A stretch of DNA of 64,000 nt from Agapanthus africanus (Eukaryota; Streptophyta; Magnoliopsida; Asparagales; Amaryllidaceae), in contig JASDDO010000006.1 in NCBI GenBank assembly GCA_030015575.1, positions 104,896,045 to 104,960,044 of the forward strand. Reading direction: 5' to 3'. The position numbers and the translations under genes were made by a program. The notes beneath the pieces are model-generated. The model searched no databases. It saw only the letters and a program-made list of their open reading frames with translations, and was not told the DNA's origin. Shown here one piece after another: positions 55,145-64,000 of this stretch; positions within the stretch are counted from its first letter, which is position 1, and each line of letters begins with the position of its first letter.

Positions 55145-55754
55145 ATCTCCCACTTGCACTAGGGCCATTTGTTGTGGTATCACATACCCAACATTTAGCT
55201 GCGGTTGAAGTGTCTCATACTCAACCATCCCATAAAAGTCTCTACTGGGAAAAAGGCCTTTGTGAGTGGATCCGCGTTGTCGTCCTCTGTGTCTGCTCTC
55301 CTAACCTCGATCTCACTGGAGATCAACCATCTCCGTGATCAGGTGATACTGCCTAAGAATTATATCTGGATTTCAGATGGGACGGGGTTTCCTTGGCATA
55401 AGCCACAACTCCATTGTCATACAATGGTAGGAACGAAGTTCATCTCATGAACTTATATATATTTATCCAGACTGCCTCTTTGGTAGCATCTTTAGTAACG
55501 ATGTATCTTGCCTTTAATCGTCTAGTATGTCACGGTATCTAACTTGGAACTCTTCCAACACACCGTCCCTCCACTGAGGGTAAAGACAATGCCTGCGACT
55601 GACATTCAGTCATTCTTATCACCCTGGAACCTTTCCAGTGATTCTCTCCAGGATCGATTGATGCCATCTCACTACAACTAGTGAGTATCCTAACATCCAA
55701 TTAGATCTATCTCATAGATCCAAAACCCTGGATTTAGGAGGTATCACTTTGATC
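55145..55754 (-). pseudogene. copia-1 IV purine tract and RNase H remnant
   Basis: The purine tract (sense GCAAGTGGGAGAT) is at 55145-55158. The sense strand then shows NADPLTKA-like sequence near 55255-55285 and GYIVTKDATKEAVW-like pieces near 55470-55510. These are the usual end of a copia polyprotein. No open frame remains. Confidence 0.7.
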
Positions 55755-56202
55755 CTATATGGAGAATCCTTGTGATAAGCGGAGATTGACCGAGCGTAGC
55801 ATAGGAAACTCCTTCCCTATCAAGAGTATGTCATCCACGTACTCTACGAGGATCACCACCATACTCTCTACTACCTTTTTGTGTATACAAGGTTCATCTA
55901 CCATTTTGATGAAGTCAAACTCTTTGACTACCACATCAAAACAAATGATCCAACTCCGCGATGCCTGTTTTATCATATAAAATATCTTGCACACGTTTCC
56001 GCTGCTCCCACTGTCTACGAAGCCCTCTGGCTGTGTACTTATAGACGCTCTTTTCTAAAACATCATTTAGAAAAGCAGTCATGACACCCAACCACCAGAT
56101 ATCGTAGTCATGGTATGTGGCCGTGGCAAGTAGGATCTGGATGAACTTAAGCATAGCTTTGAAAGTCTCAACCGTTCCATGTACACCAAGTAATCTTCTC
56201 AA
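55755..56202 (-). pseudogene. copia-1 IV reverse transcriptase fragments
   Basis: Two overlapping frames. Frame 55936-56202 has VHGTVETFKAMLKFIQILLATATYHDYDIWWLGVMTAFLN, which is the RT fingers (VKPVSIRILLAIAAYYDYEIWQMDVKTAFLNG in plant copias; here the catalytic region D of DVKTAFL is altered to GVMTAFL). Frame 55755-55994 has MIKQASRSWIICFD and VEYVDDILLIG with the YVDD catalytic box. A frameshift lies between them near 55960. Confidence 0.82.
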
Positions 56203-56362
56203 GATATACTCGCTCCTGATGGGGATTTAACTCTTCAGATAAAGCCACCAAAGTCCATACTTTGTTAGTGTATAAGGATTCCATCTCAGATCGATAAGCA
56301 TCCAGCCATTCTTACAGAGTCCCACTCCTGATGGCCAGCCCGAAATTAGTTGGGTCATCATC

Positions 56363-56640
56363 TCATGATGCAATCCCCGCTCCCACTGTCATAGAGAAAC
56401 CAAAGTATCTCTCAGGTAGGTGAGGAAGCCTACTAGATCGGCGGAGAGGCTGAGGTTCGTTGGAAACTATTGAATCCTTTGGTTCTACCAAATCATCAGC
56501 TGCAGTTTGTATAGCTGAAAACCATTCCAGTTCTACATAACAGACCTTGCCACGATCTTGTCCGGATTTTGCTTTTTGACATTGGCCGGACAACCCCAAA
56601 TCTTAACTAACTTAAGATATAGGATCTTCCCATTCGATAT
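56363..56640 (-). pseudogene. copia-1 IV integrase end and linker
   Basis: It contains the end of the integrase (KIWGCPANV-like, 56575-56620 in another phase), an acidic stretch, QPLRRSSRLPHLPERYFGFS and a serine-rich end. It is the region between INT and RT. It is uninterrupted here, whereas copy I carries the Tekay-like insertion at the corresponding point. Confidence 0.75.
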
Positions 56641-57297
56641 CACATATGAAGTGGTAGGCAACTGATTTGATTTGAACCCTATTCAATAGGTATGCAGCTT
56701 CTCAAGTGCATAACTCCCAAAAGGAAATAGGAAACTCAGTAGTACTCATCATAAAGCACACCATATCACATAGGGTGTTATTGCTCCGCCCCGATATACC
56801 ATCGTGCTATGGTGTATACGGAGGAGTAATGCCGAGAGAGAATCTCATTCTCCTATAGAATAGTCCAGGAATTCCGTGCTCAAGTATTCTCCACCTTGAT
56901 CTCATCAAAGGACATAATACTTATACCCATATTTTGGTTCTCTACTTCTAACTTATATTCTGTGAATATCTCAAAAGCTTCGGACTTATGTTTCAACAGG
57001 AACACATGTCTGAATCTTGAGAGATTATCAGAGAACGTAATGAAGTAAAAAGAACCGGTCTTGGCATGTGTAGACAGGGGACTTTCATACATCAGCATGT
57101 ATCAATCCCAAGAGTTCACTAACTCTTTCTCTGTTTCCAATAAACAGAGCTGTGGTCATCTTATCTCTGTGACATGACCGGCAAGTTTCACAAGATGTAA
57201 ATTCAAACTGATTTAAATATGCATCTAAATGTAACTTCGCTAGTCGGGTCGCATTGATATGACCTAGTCTACAATGCCTCAAGAAGGATTCGTTCAT
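56641..57297 (-). pseudogene. copia-1 IV integrase zinc finger and core
   Basis: Frame 57085-57297 gives LRHCRLGHINATRLAKLH and CETCRSCHRDKMTTALF, the HHCC finger with its H and C positions, then LLGLIHADV (first catalytic D). Frame 56880-57098 continues with YFITFSDNLSRFRHVFLLKHKSEAFEIF. The stretch with the second catalytic D and the E (57000 down to 56641) is poorly preserved. Frameshifts occur near 57090 and after 56880. Confidence 0.8.
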
Positions 57298-57437
57298 TTC
57301 TGAACTCTTCTCTCGTGTGTGTTCTGTATACTAAGAACTGTAGTTTGATTTAGAACGTCAATGCTTTTAGATAACGTGCCTGAACCGATCAACTCTTGAT
57401 ATAGGAAATGTTCAAAACATTATCCAACAATACAAAA

Positions 57438-57944
57438 TTATATCCTTTCTTTACTAATAAAGAGACTGATATGATTTTGTATATCAGGTTCGGTATCTAA
57501 TAACATTCGTTCAGAATCAATGTATTCTGGTAATACAGGGTGATAGTGACCAAAAGACTTGGCTGCAACACTTGCACTGTTTTCTGTCTCATGAAACTTA
57601 TCACCCGTTCTCAGTTCTCTACCTATCTGTGGCCCATGTAACAGATTACATATGCGGGATCCTGATCCGGTATCACATACCCAGGACGAAAAGCACACTG
57701 AGAAACAGTTCTCTGTAATGAACACACCCGAAGATGATGCATCAATATGCACTTTCTTCGTTTGGGCGGCACGGGAATTCTGGCAATCCCTAATTTCCTG
57801 CTCTGTCTTATAACAATTAGAAGTTGGAGCAGGACCAACGTTCCCCAGCTCAGTATAACAAGCGGGTTCGGTCAATATATCCGTATTATTATCTTGATTA
57901 AGGCGTGATATAGTCGCTACCCGGAGAGAGAGAGAAGAAAACAC
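57438..57944 (-). pseudogene. copia-1 IV gag C-terminus and protease
   Basis: The longest frame of the family, 168 codons. The middle (KKVHIDASSSGVFITEN) and the site SSWVCDTGSGSRICN (about residues 86-100) match the plant copia protease entry, where D-T-G is catalytic. The preceding CYKTEQEIRDC looks like a gag zinc knuckle that has lost its second cysteine and its histidine. The first 15 residues (SSLSLRVAT) may be out of frame. Upstream gag is not recognisable. Confidence 0.7.
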
Positions 57945-58351
57945 TAAGCGTATGCTCTTGCAAGATTAGATTGGTTATATAATATATCTAATCAGGATGT
58001 CTCCCACTGTTTTAATCAAATCTTCCTTCAAACCCTAAAAGGAAAGACTAGCCGGGATTAATTACACGCAAAAAGTTCGCCAATCTTTCAGCCAGGCCAG
58101 TGTCGGTACTTTGAGGGAGGTCCCCCGTGCTTTCGCACGAACCTAATTAAAGTAAACCTCGTTTTCCCAGAGGCGTAACCCCGTTAACACCTTTGTAGAC
58201 ACCTACTTGATCGGCTAATTGTAATGTAAAAAACTCTCCCAGGAGTAACTCTTACTCGCAGCGGGTATCGGGATCCAACTATCTCATAGAAGGTACGCAA
58301 TCTCATTGCAAATTTCAACACTTGAAATTCCCAATAATATTTTGCCCCTAG

Positions 58352-58390
58352 CGATCTATGACCTTAACTAAGTCAACAAACCATAAATCG
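58352..58390 (-). ncRNA. loop-core hairpin, copia-1 IV
   Basis: Sense strand: CGATTTATG, loop with TTTGTTGACTTAGTTAAGG, CATAGATCG. The nine-base stem has one G-U pair. Confidence 0.55.
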
Positions 58391-58436
58391 CAAGTCAAGT
58401 TCAAACCGTACATTTCCCGATTGAATTAAACCCACC

Positions 58437-58471
58437 CGTACGACCCTTAACTGAGTCAACAAGGCCGTACG
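58437..58471 (-). ncRNA. loop-core hairpin, copia-1 IV, second
   Basis: Sense strand: CGTACG and CCTT, loop GTTGACTCAGTT, AAGG and CGTACG. The stem is different from the neighbouring hairpins around the same loop. A third loop copy near 58525-58560 has only a weak stem. Confidence 0.5.
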
Positions 58472-58702
58472 AATATCCTAATCCAATCACATCTCATGTT
58501 TTAGCAGATAAAAATTACTTAGCTACCGTACACTATGCCTTAACTAAGTCAACAAAGATAACACGAATACTAAATAATATCTATCTGAAATGACGGAGGG
58601 CTAGGAAGGTTTTTCAGAAAACCCTGAGCGTAATGAACTTGATATCGTCGTAGAATCGAGTGATTTTAAATCGAGTGTTTTTTAGGCTTTTCTAGTTTTG
58701 CT

Positions 58703-58755
58703 AAAGGGGTCACTCCCGGTGAAGGGATCGTCGGCCCTTTCCTCATCGAATAAGG
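58703..58755 (-). ncRNA. double-hairpin leader module, copia-1 IV, distal copy
   Basis: Sense strand: hairpin 1 CCTTA(TTCGA)TGAGG, hairpin 2 outer stem AAAGGG/CCCTTT and inner TCCC(TTCACC)GGGA. Confidence 0.6.
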
Positions 58756-58848
58756 TGCAGGATATTTCACAAATATCACTATGCAAAGCAAGAACTATAG
58801 AAGCAATCAAAAGACAAACCGAGTTTGTAGCATCTGCCAGTTATCGCT

Positions 58849-58900
58849 AAAGGAGTCACTCCCGGTGAAGGGATCTCGGTCCTTTCCCTATCGAATAAGG
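58849..58900 (-). ncRNA. double-hairpin leader module, copia-1 IV, proximal copy
   Basis: Sense strand: hairpin 1 CCTTA(TTCGA)TAGGG with one G-U pair, hairpin 2 outer stem AAAGGA/TCCTTT and inner TCCC(TTCACC)GGGA. Confidence 0.6.
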
Positions 58901-60724
58901 TGGAGGATGTTCTACAAGGAACACCGCGATGCAAAGCAAGAACTAGAGCTACCAGTTTTTATAAACAAGTTTCTACAACATCTTAGGTTTCTTTTATTTC
59001 ATTAATCTTATTAATGAAGTCCTACTTTATTATGCTTCACAAGCATCACTTTTGAAACGAAATCTGCAATATAACATATATCTCATATATATAATATAAA
59101 CATTCGTCTCAGGCAGTAATATGATATCATCACAGAACATTGCAGCAGAAGAAACATATATGAAATATTGGATATACTAGGACGTCCGTGTTTTCAATAC
59201 GAGCCTTTATAAAAGACGGATTCCACGGTCGCGATGAATAGCCAAACCCATATCCCTAGACCCCTACGAGAGCGGCGAGTAACACTACCAATTCTAGGGT
59301 TAGGAGACCCGGTCTCGACTCCTCGAGATGGTCTCCCACTGGACCCTAGAACCCGGTTACTTGTGCTCCCCGCCTTGGGTCTACCTAATGCGGAAAAGTA
59401 AATAATATACAACGGTGACATCTTCCGCTACCTGGAAGTGCCCCAATAAAAGAATATTACATACAAATGAATTTTACATGAATGAAAAAGAAAAAACTCT
59501 CATCTCACATAAAAACCCCGGCTATTCAAAATGCGACGATCCAATATAACATATCACAACAACACATAATATCTCATATCATCAACGTAAGCAAGTATGC
59601 GTATCCCGATTGTCGTTGATGTATAGCAACGAAGCCGGCGATACACCACATACTACGCTTACGGTCACAGAAAAGAAAGTGTAAAACTACAACAGTTGGA
59701 ATCCGCAACCTCCTTAGACATCGCATGCCTAACCAAATGAATTCCTTAGACATCACATGCCAATCAATTATAAACCCCGCATTTTAGTCTCATTATCGAA
59801 AACTCTTTTCAATATCAAGTCGGGCAATTCAACAAGATTCCCGACGTCCTGATCGAATGCTCATCGTAAACTTTAGTAGACGGCCGCACCCCCAGATGCC
59901 GTCGACGAAGTGCACTAAGGCGGAACACTGCTGCCGCGAGCACCCGAACGGATGCTTTCGGTGACGGGGTTCTCCTATAGTCACTCGGTCGGGGCTTTGG
60001 GGCGTAGCTGTCTATTAAGTTTACCCGGCGAGTATCCGCGTACGCTACGTGATTGCGACGGACTTTTGATCACATCAAAATTCCGTGGCAACCGATCATC
60101 TGAGACTAACTGCTATGTTTATAATATTCAAATTAGTTATCTCATAACTACCTGTGGATTCCAAATATTGTATCATATTCCAGATAAATAGACAAAGTTA
60201 AACTTTCCGATCGAATCATCAAATACCCAAGATTTCCCCAATATATCTCAACACTTGAAATCAGTTTAAAAACATCCATCACATGCCACAGTACCAATGG
60301 TCCAGCCGTAGAAGGGTCAAGCCAACGCCTCACATGTGGCACGCCGTACTGCCCCAAACCCTAAGGTTCAAAAGGCAGTTCAAGAAGGTCACATAATCGT
60401 GTTAAGGTTTGTTGTCTTCTAGAGAGTCCACCGCGTTACTTGCACGACTTAGAACGTTCTTAAACACGAGGAAAAATCCAACTTTTGAAAAATTTTCCTA
60501 CAGGGGAAAAAGTGAGTTATTGATATCCGTTCGAACTATTTAACTGTTTCTAAAATTATCCGGACAACACACAAAAGACGCAGTTAAAGTTCCCGATCGA
60601 ATCATCGAATCATCGATACAACCCAGAGAATTCAACAGTTGAATAAATATTAAAAATTCCCAGAAAATACAGCACTAAAAGACAAGAATTACTGTGCAAA
60701 TTTCAAATAGTGAAGTGACTAAAG

Positions 60725-60774
60725 TGCCGCGGAACCGCCGCACAAGCCATGCTTGTGCCGCGGTTCCGCCGCGC
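60725..60774. repeat. GC-rich dyad, copia-1 IV leader
   Basis: One long hairpin: arms of 24 bases (ending CACAAGC on the left, starting GCTTGTG on the right) around a 3-base loop, with about two mismatches and one G-U. It contains GCCGCGGAACCGCCGC and GCCGCGGTTCCGCCGC. It is 190-240 nt downstream of the PBS. Confidence 0.9.
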
Positions 60775-60960
60775 TTTGGTGGAATCAGGCGCACGTGCTT
60801 CACAGTAACTCTTGTATTTCCCTGCTGATTTTTTTGAGCATTTTTAATTTTGAAAAAAATCACAGTTTTGAAAAATTTCCAGAAACTAGGGTATATCGGG
60901 TTTTCCGGGTTCGATCGGACTTTAAACATCATCTAGACTTCGCCTAAAGCTCTAGCTTGG

Positions 60961-60971
60961 CTCTGATACCA
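60961..60971 (-). other. primer binding site of copia-1 IV
   Basis: The plus strand CTCTGATACCA is the complement of TGGTATCAGAG. One base beyond it the sense strand reads CTAACA, which could be the CA end of a foreign LTR rather than that of copia-1. Confidence 0.85.
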
Positions 60972-60972
60972 C

Positions 60973-61160
60973 TGTTAGTCAGGCAGCCACCCCATCCAAT
61001 GAGGTCACCATGGCACCAACGGGTCCCTCAATAGCTACTTTTTACGCATGCCCCCTCGTGAGGACTACAACCCGCCAAAACACCTTCCGGTCTCGGGACA
61101 CCTTGGGGGTAAGAGCCGATGCTTCGCCACACTGTCACACAGTGAGAACCCCCCATAGGT
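60973..61160. other. 188 bp of unrecognised sequence between two copia-1 copies
   Basis: It matches nothing else in the window. On the minus strand it ends ...GACTAACA one base before a PBS, as an LTR would, so it may be the last part of an LTR from another family. No frame or motif is visible. Confidence 0.4.
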
Positions 61161-61298
61161 CGACATCGCGGATCCACTCACAAAGGCCTTTTTCCCAGTA
61201 TAGACTTTTATGGGATGGTTGAGTATGAGATACTTCAACCGCAGCTAAATGTTGGGTATGTGATACCACAACAAATGGCCCTAGTGCAAGTGGGAGAT

Positions 61299-62617
61299 TG
61301 TTAGTTATATGTATGCCCTAGAGGCCATTACTGTACATACGATGTATATTGTAATGGATGCTTAGACATATATAGGGAGGACTTTCTTGCTCGACATGAT
61401 AGTACGCTATCTGGTTGTACTTTATCTTAACATGTACTCTGATTGTCTCTATGTTACATGTTGATAAAGCCCTTAGGATGTGTACTCGACTACTGGGACT
61501 ATGATGAGATCATACTAGTGGGGCCATGGTAGTCGATGAGTACATCCTATAACTGTTCCTAGTCGAGGGTGTATCGAGACAGGGCATCGATACACCAGAG
61601 TAGACTAGCGTATACGCATCTTGACCCATATGATGGGCGATGGATGATCCCTTATCCATCGGTGTTTGACATCAAGGATGGTGTACGGGTGCTCAGTGGA
61701 GACTGGGTACACTGGACAGACTCGTCGAGAACTCCCAGATGGTATTATAGCTCACGTCAGATGGCAGTTCACCGGTGACACTGGTACAGAGTAGTCTGTT
61801 GACCCGAGATCGTCATAGAGTCTTGTGTGATTCCCATTGTTCTTTGATTTCCATCATACCACGTCCAAGAGGACGTGCAAAAAGGTGGCTTTTGGGTACA
61901 GTCCCGAATCACATGGAGGCAATGAGCGATAGGAGGGGATTCGTCTCTCCCGGTATAGGGAGTTGATGTTGTGCTGTGTTCGATTGGCTATAACCGGAAA
62001 TCCCTGGCCAGGGTTGCCGAGAAACTACTGGTACGGATCTTTAAACTAGAGATTAGGCGAAAAATAACATGCTAAACATTTTAACACTAAGTGAGAGGGA
62101 TTACAACCTTTGTAAATCCGGTCCTTCACTTTATATGCTCCGTGTTTTGGTCCCTTCGCTGCGATCATCGGGTTCCGGACTCTCGAGAGGTTCTACGAAG
62201 AGAAAGGTGCAACCTTTGCTTTCGATCTTCGATACAAAGATGATCTACCTTGAAGTTTCGTTAACACAAGCTAACACTCATGAAGTTGGAGCTTGATCTT
62301 GTGTTGCCTCGACGTAGATCATCTTCGGCATCGAAGTCGATGACCTAGCCCGCCCATTTCTCCGATGAAGCCGACGCTAGAGCCTGGGATTCGATGATCA
62401 CAGCGAGGAGACATCATCACGGAGCTATGGGGGTGGAGGACCGGATCTACAAAGGTTGTATTTCCGTTTATCCTTTAATTAAGTTGTTAACTAGTTTCTA
62501 GTTTCGCCTAAAATTCTAGTTAACGATCTAGTCTAGGGTTTCTCGGCACTTGTAAAATTTGAAATTGGCATGGTTGATACCTTGTGAGACCTCATTAGTG
62601 TGCTTAGGAACCCTACA
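61299..62617 (+). repeat. copia-1 LTR, copy V, with an inverted internal segment
   Basis: Normal LTR sequence runs from TGTTAGTTATATG to about 62032, and again from about 62285 to GAACCCTACA at 62617. Between them, 62033-62284 reads in the opposite orientation and matches the plus strand of the copy IV LTR at 53034-53305. About 0.9 kb of normal LTR sequence is missing. The frame 62069-62296 crosses the junction and is not a gene. Confidence 0.85.
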
Positions 62618-62618
62618 G

Positions 62619-62629
62619 TGGTATCAGAG
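62619..62629 (+). other. primer binding site of copia-1 V
   Basis: TGGTATCAGAG, one base after the LTR end. Confidence 0.88.
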
Positions 62630-64000
62630 ACTAGCTAGAGCCTTAGGCGATGCGTAGACGATGTTAAAAACCCGATCGAACCCGAAACCCTAATTTTTCA
62701 ATGCTCTCTGGACTTTTTTCAAAAACTGGGTTTTTTCCAGATTAAAAATGCTTAAAAAATTCAGCAGGGAATTCTAAGAATTACGGTGCAAAAATTACCT
62801 AATGATGTGTCTAAAGCGCGGCGGAACCGCGGCAGAATCCTGGCTTCTGCGGTGGTTCCGAGGCCAGTTTATGAGATTAGCCTATAATTTTTGCACAGTA
62901 ATTTGTCTATTCAGGTGTTGAGTTTTCTGGGAATTTTTAATTTTCACTCAAGAGTTGAGTTTTCTGGGGTGTTTTGGAGCTTCGTGGATTCGATCGGATT
63001 GTCTAATCTTGTCTATGTGTTTTCCGGATAATTTTAGAATATGTTAAAAAGTTCGACAGGATATAAATACCCACTTTTTTCCCTGTCGGGAAATTTCCAA
63101 GTGTTGGATCTTTCCGTGGTTTAATAACGTTCTAAGTAGTGCAAGTAACGCGATGGACCCTCTAGAAGACAACAAACCTTAACTCGATTATGTGACCGTC
63201 TTGAACTGCCCTTTGAACCTTCGGGTTTGGGGCAGTACGGCGTGCCACATGTGAGGCGTTGGCTTGACCCTTCTACGGCTGGACCATTGGTACTGAGGCA
63301 TGAAGTGAATGTTTTTAAACTTATGTCATGTGTTGATCTGTTTCGGGAAAACTTGGGTGTTTGACTGTTCGATCGGAAAGTTTAACATTTTCTATTTATC
63401 TGGAATGGGATACAATATTTGGAATCCACAAGTAGTTATGAGATAACTGATATGAATGTTATAAACACAGCACTTTAGTCTCACTTGATCGGTTGCCACG
63501 GAATTTTGATGTGATCAAAAGTCCGTCGCAATCACGTAGCGTACGCGGATACTCGTCGGATAAACTTAATAGACAGCTACACCCTTTAGCCCCGACCAAG
63601 TGACTTTAGGAGAACCCCGTCGCCGAAAGCATCCGTTCGGGTGCTCGCGGCAGCGGTGTTCCGCCTTGGTGCACTTCATCGACGGCATCGGGGGTGCGGC
63701 CGTCTACTACAGTTTGCGACGAGCATTCGATCAGAATGTCGGGAATCCTGTTGAATTGCCCGACTTGATATTGAAAAGAGTTTTCAATAATGAGACTAAA
63801 ATGCGGCGTTTATAATTGTTAGGCATGTAATGTCTAAGGAATTCATTTGATTAGGCATGCGATGTCTAAAGAGTTTGCGGATTCCAACTGTTGTAGTTTT
63901 ACACTTTCTTTTCTGTGACCGTAAGTGTAATATATGATATCGCTGGTTTCGTTGCTATATGTCAACGACAATTGGGATACGCATGTTTACTTACGTCGAT
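62630..64000 (+). other. copia-1 V leader, cut by the window edge
   Basis: It is colinear with 28995-29982 plus 41069-41465 and contains the empty target site of Athila-2 at about 63610-63625. There is no credible gene. Confidence 0.8.
62816..62865. repeat. GC-rich dyad, copia-1 V leader
   Basis: Identical in form to 29181-29230, about 200 nt downstream of the PBS. Confidence 0.8.

Larger units (their letters stand above)
57945..60960 (-). other. copia-1 IV leader, 3 kb, no recognisable gag
   Basis: Sense-strand order from the PBS: GC-rich dyad (60774-60725), blocks shared with copies III and V (60500-59100), double-hairpin modules (58900-58849, 58755-58703), and loop-core hairpins (58560-58350). 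The frames listed on either strand here are not conserved between copies. A 5-bp CpG-rich match to the Athila-2 target site is at about 59963. Gag may once have lain here but I cannot identify it. Confidence 0.65.
52966..60972 (-). mobile_element. copia-1 copy IV, inverted, with pol remnants; own 5' LTR missing
   Basis: An element on the minus strand: PBS (60961-60971), leader, gag/PR, INT, linker, RT, RNase H, purine tract, 3' LTR (52966-55144). It is the best source of protein motifs for this family, though every domain is broken. The order PR-INT-RT-RNase H is Ty1/copia. Where the 5' LTR should be there is unrelated sequence (60973-61160). Confidence 0.9.
61161..64000 (+). mobile_element. 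copia-1 copy V: 3' internal end, rearranged LTR, PBS and leader
   Basis: ATCGCGGATCCACTCACAAAGGCC (61158 onward) is the 3' internal end, followed by a purine tract and an LTR (61299-62617), PBS (62619-62629) and leader to the window edge. If the LTR is a 5' LTR, the upstream internal piece belongs to another copy, as in a tandem or recombined element. The leader is nearly identical to that of copy III and lacks the Athila-2 insertion. Confidence 0.85.

Noticed and set aside
1..64000. Host genes, CRISPR arrays, rRNA, bacterial or viral systems
   Set aside because: Every part of the window is assignable to LTR retrotransposons except 60973-61160; no intron-exon gene with a non-transposon protein was seen.

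Overview
The window is nuclear DNA of a flowering plant, most likely a eudicot (inferred from element types only). It consists entirely of nested LTR retrotransposons. I found no host gene, rRNA, tRNA gene or CRISPR array. Every long open frame is a piece of gag or pol, and the rest is LTR, leader or 3' untranslated sequence.

Layout. (1) 1-5829, minus strand: 5' part of a Ty3/gypsy element, Tekay/Del-like, with a 3.35 kb LTR. Its gag is deleted internally and its RT is frameshifted; it continues off the left edge. (2) 5830-9553: 3' part of a decayed Ty1/copia element ('copia-1', copy I) and its LTR. (3) 9554-10939 plus 22814-22830: 5'-truncated LTR of a related family ('LTR-3'), split by (4) 10940-22813, minus: complete but mutated Athila-type gypsy element 'Athila-1' (target-site duplication, TSD, ggtaa). 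(5) 22831-26287: copia-1 copy II. (6) 26288-26775: gypsy 3' end fragment. (7) 26776-52965: copia-1 copy III (LTR and leader), split twice: by 'Athila-2' (29983-41063, minus, TSD aaccc) and by 'copia-2' (41952-52297, plus, TSD tatat). (8) 52966-60972, minus: copia-1 copy IV with recognisable PR, INT, RT and RNase H remnants. (9) 60973-61160: unexplained 188 bp. (10) 61161-64000: copia-1 copy V, with an LTR carrying an internally inverted segment.

Athila-2 is the youngest and best preserved. Its LTRs differ at about 15 positions by eye, and its 1,918-codon gag-pol frame is broken only by two stop codons. Athila-1 is older, with nonsense codons and a 14-bp frameshifting duplication. Copia-2 has a perfect TSD and LTRs about 2% apart by eye, yet its coding region is wholly degenerate, so it was probably mobilised in trans.

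The signals I consider most worth pursuing are non-coding. (a) A GC-rich dyad built from GCCGCGGAACCGCGGC and its complement lies 190-320 nt downstream of the primer binding site in copia-1, copia-2, Athila-1 and Athila-2, which belong to two superfamilies; it is also in U3 of both Athila LTRs. (b) A double-hairpin module, duplicated in the copia leader, has stems that change but stay complementary in six copies. (c) A second series of hairpins with a common loop core and complementary but divergent stems follows it. (d) Palindrome arrays with compensatory changes lie at the same relative place in the LTRs of the copia families. Together these suggest structured RNA or DNA control elements shared between autonomous and non-autonomous elements. 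All divergence figures are estimates by eye, not computed alignments.
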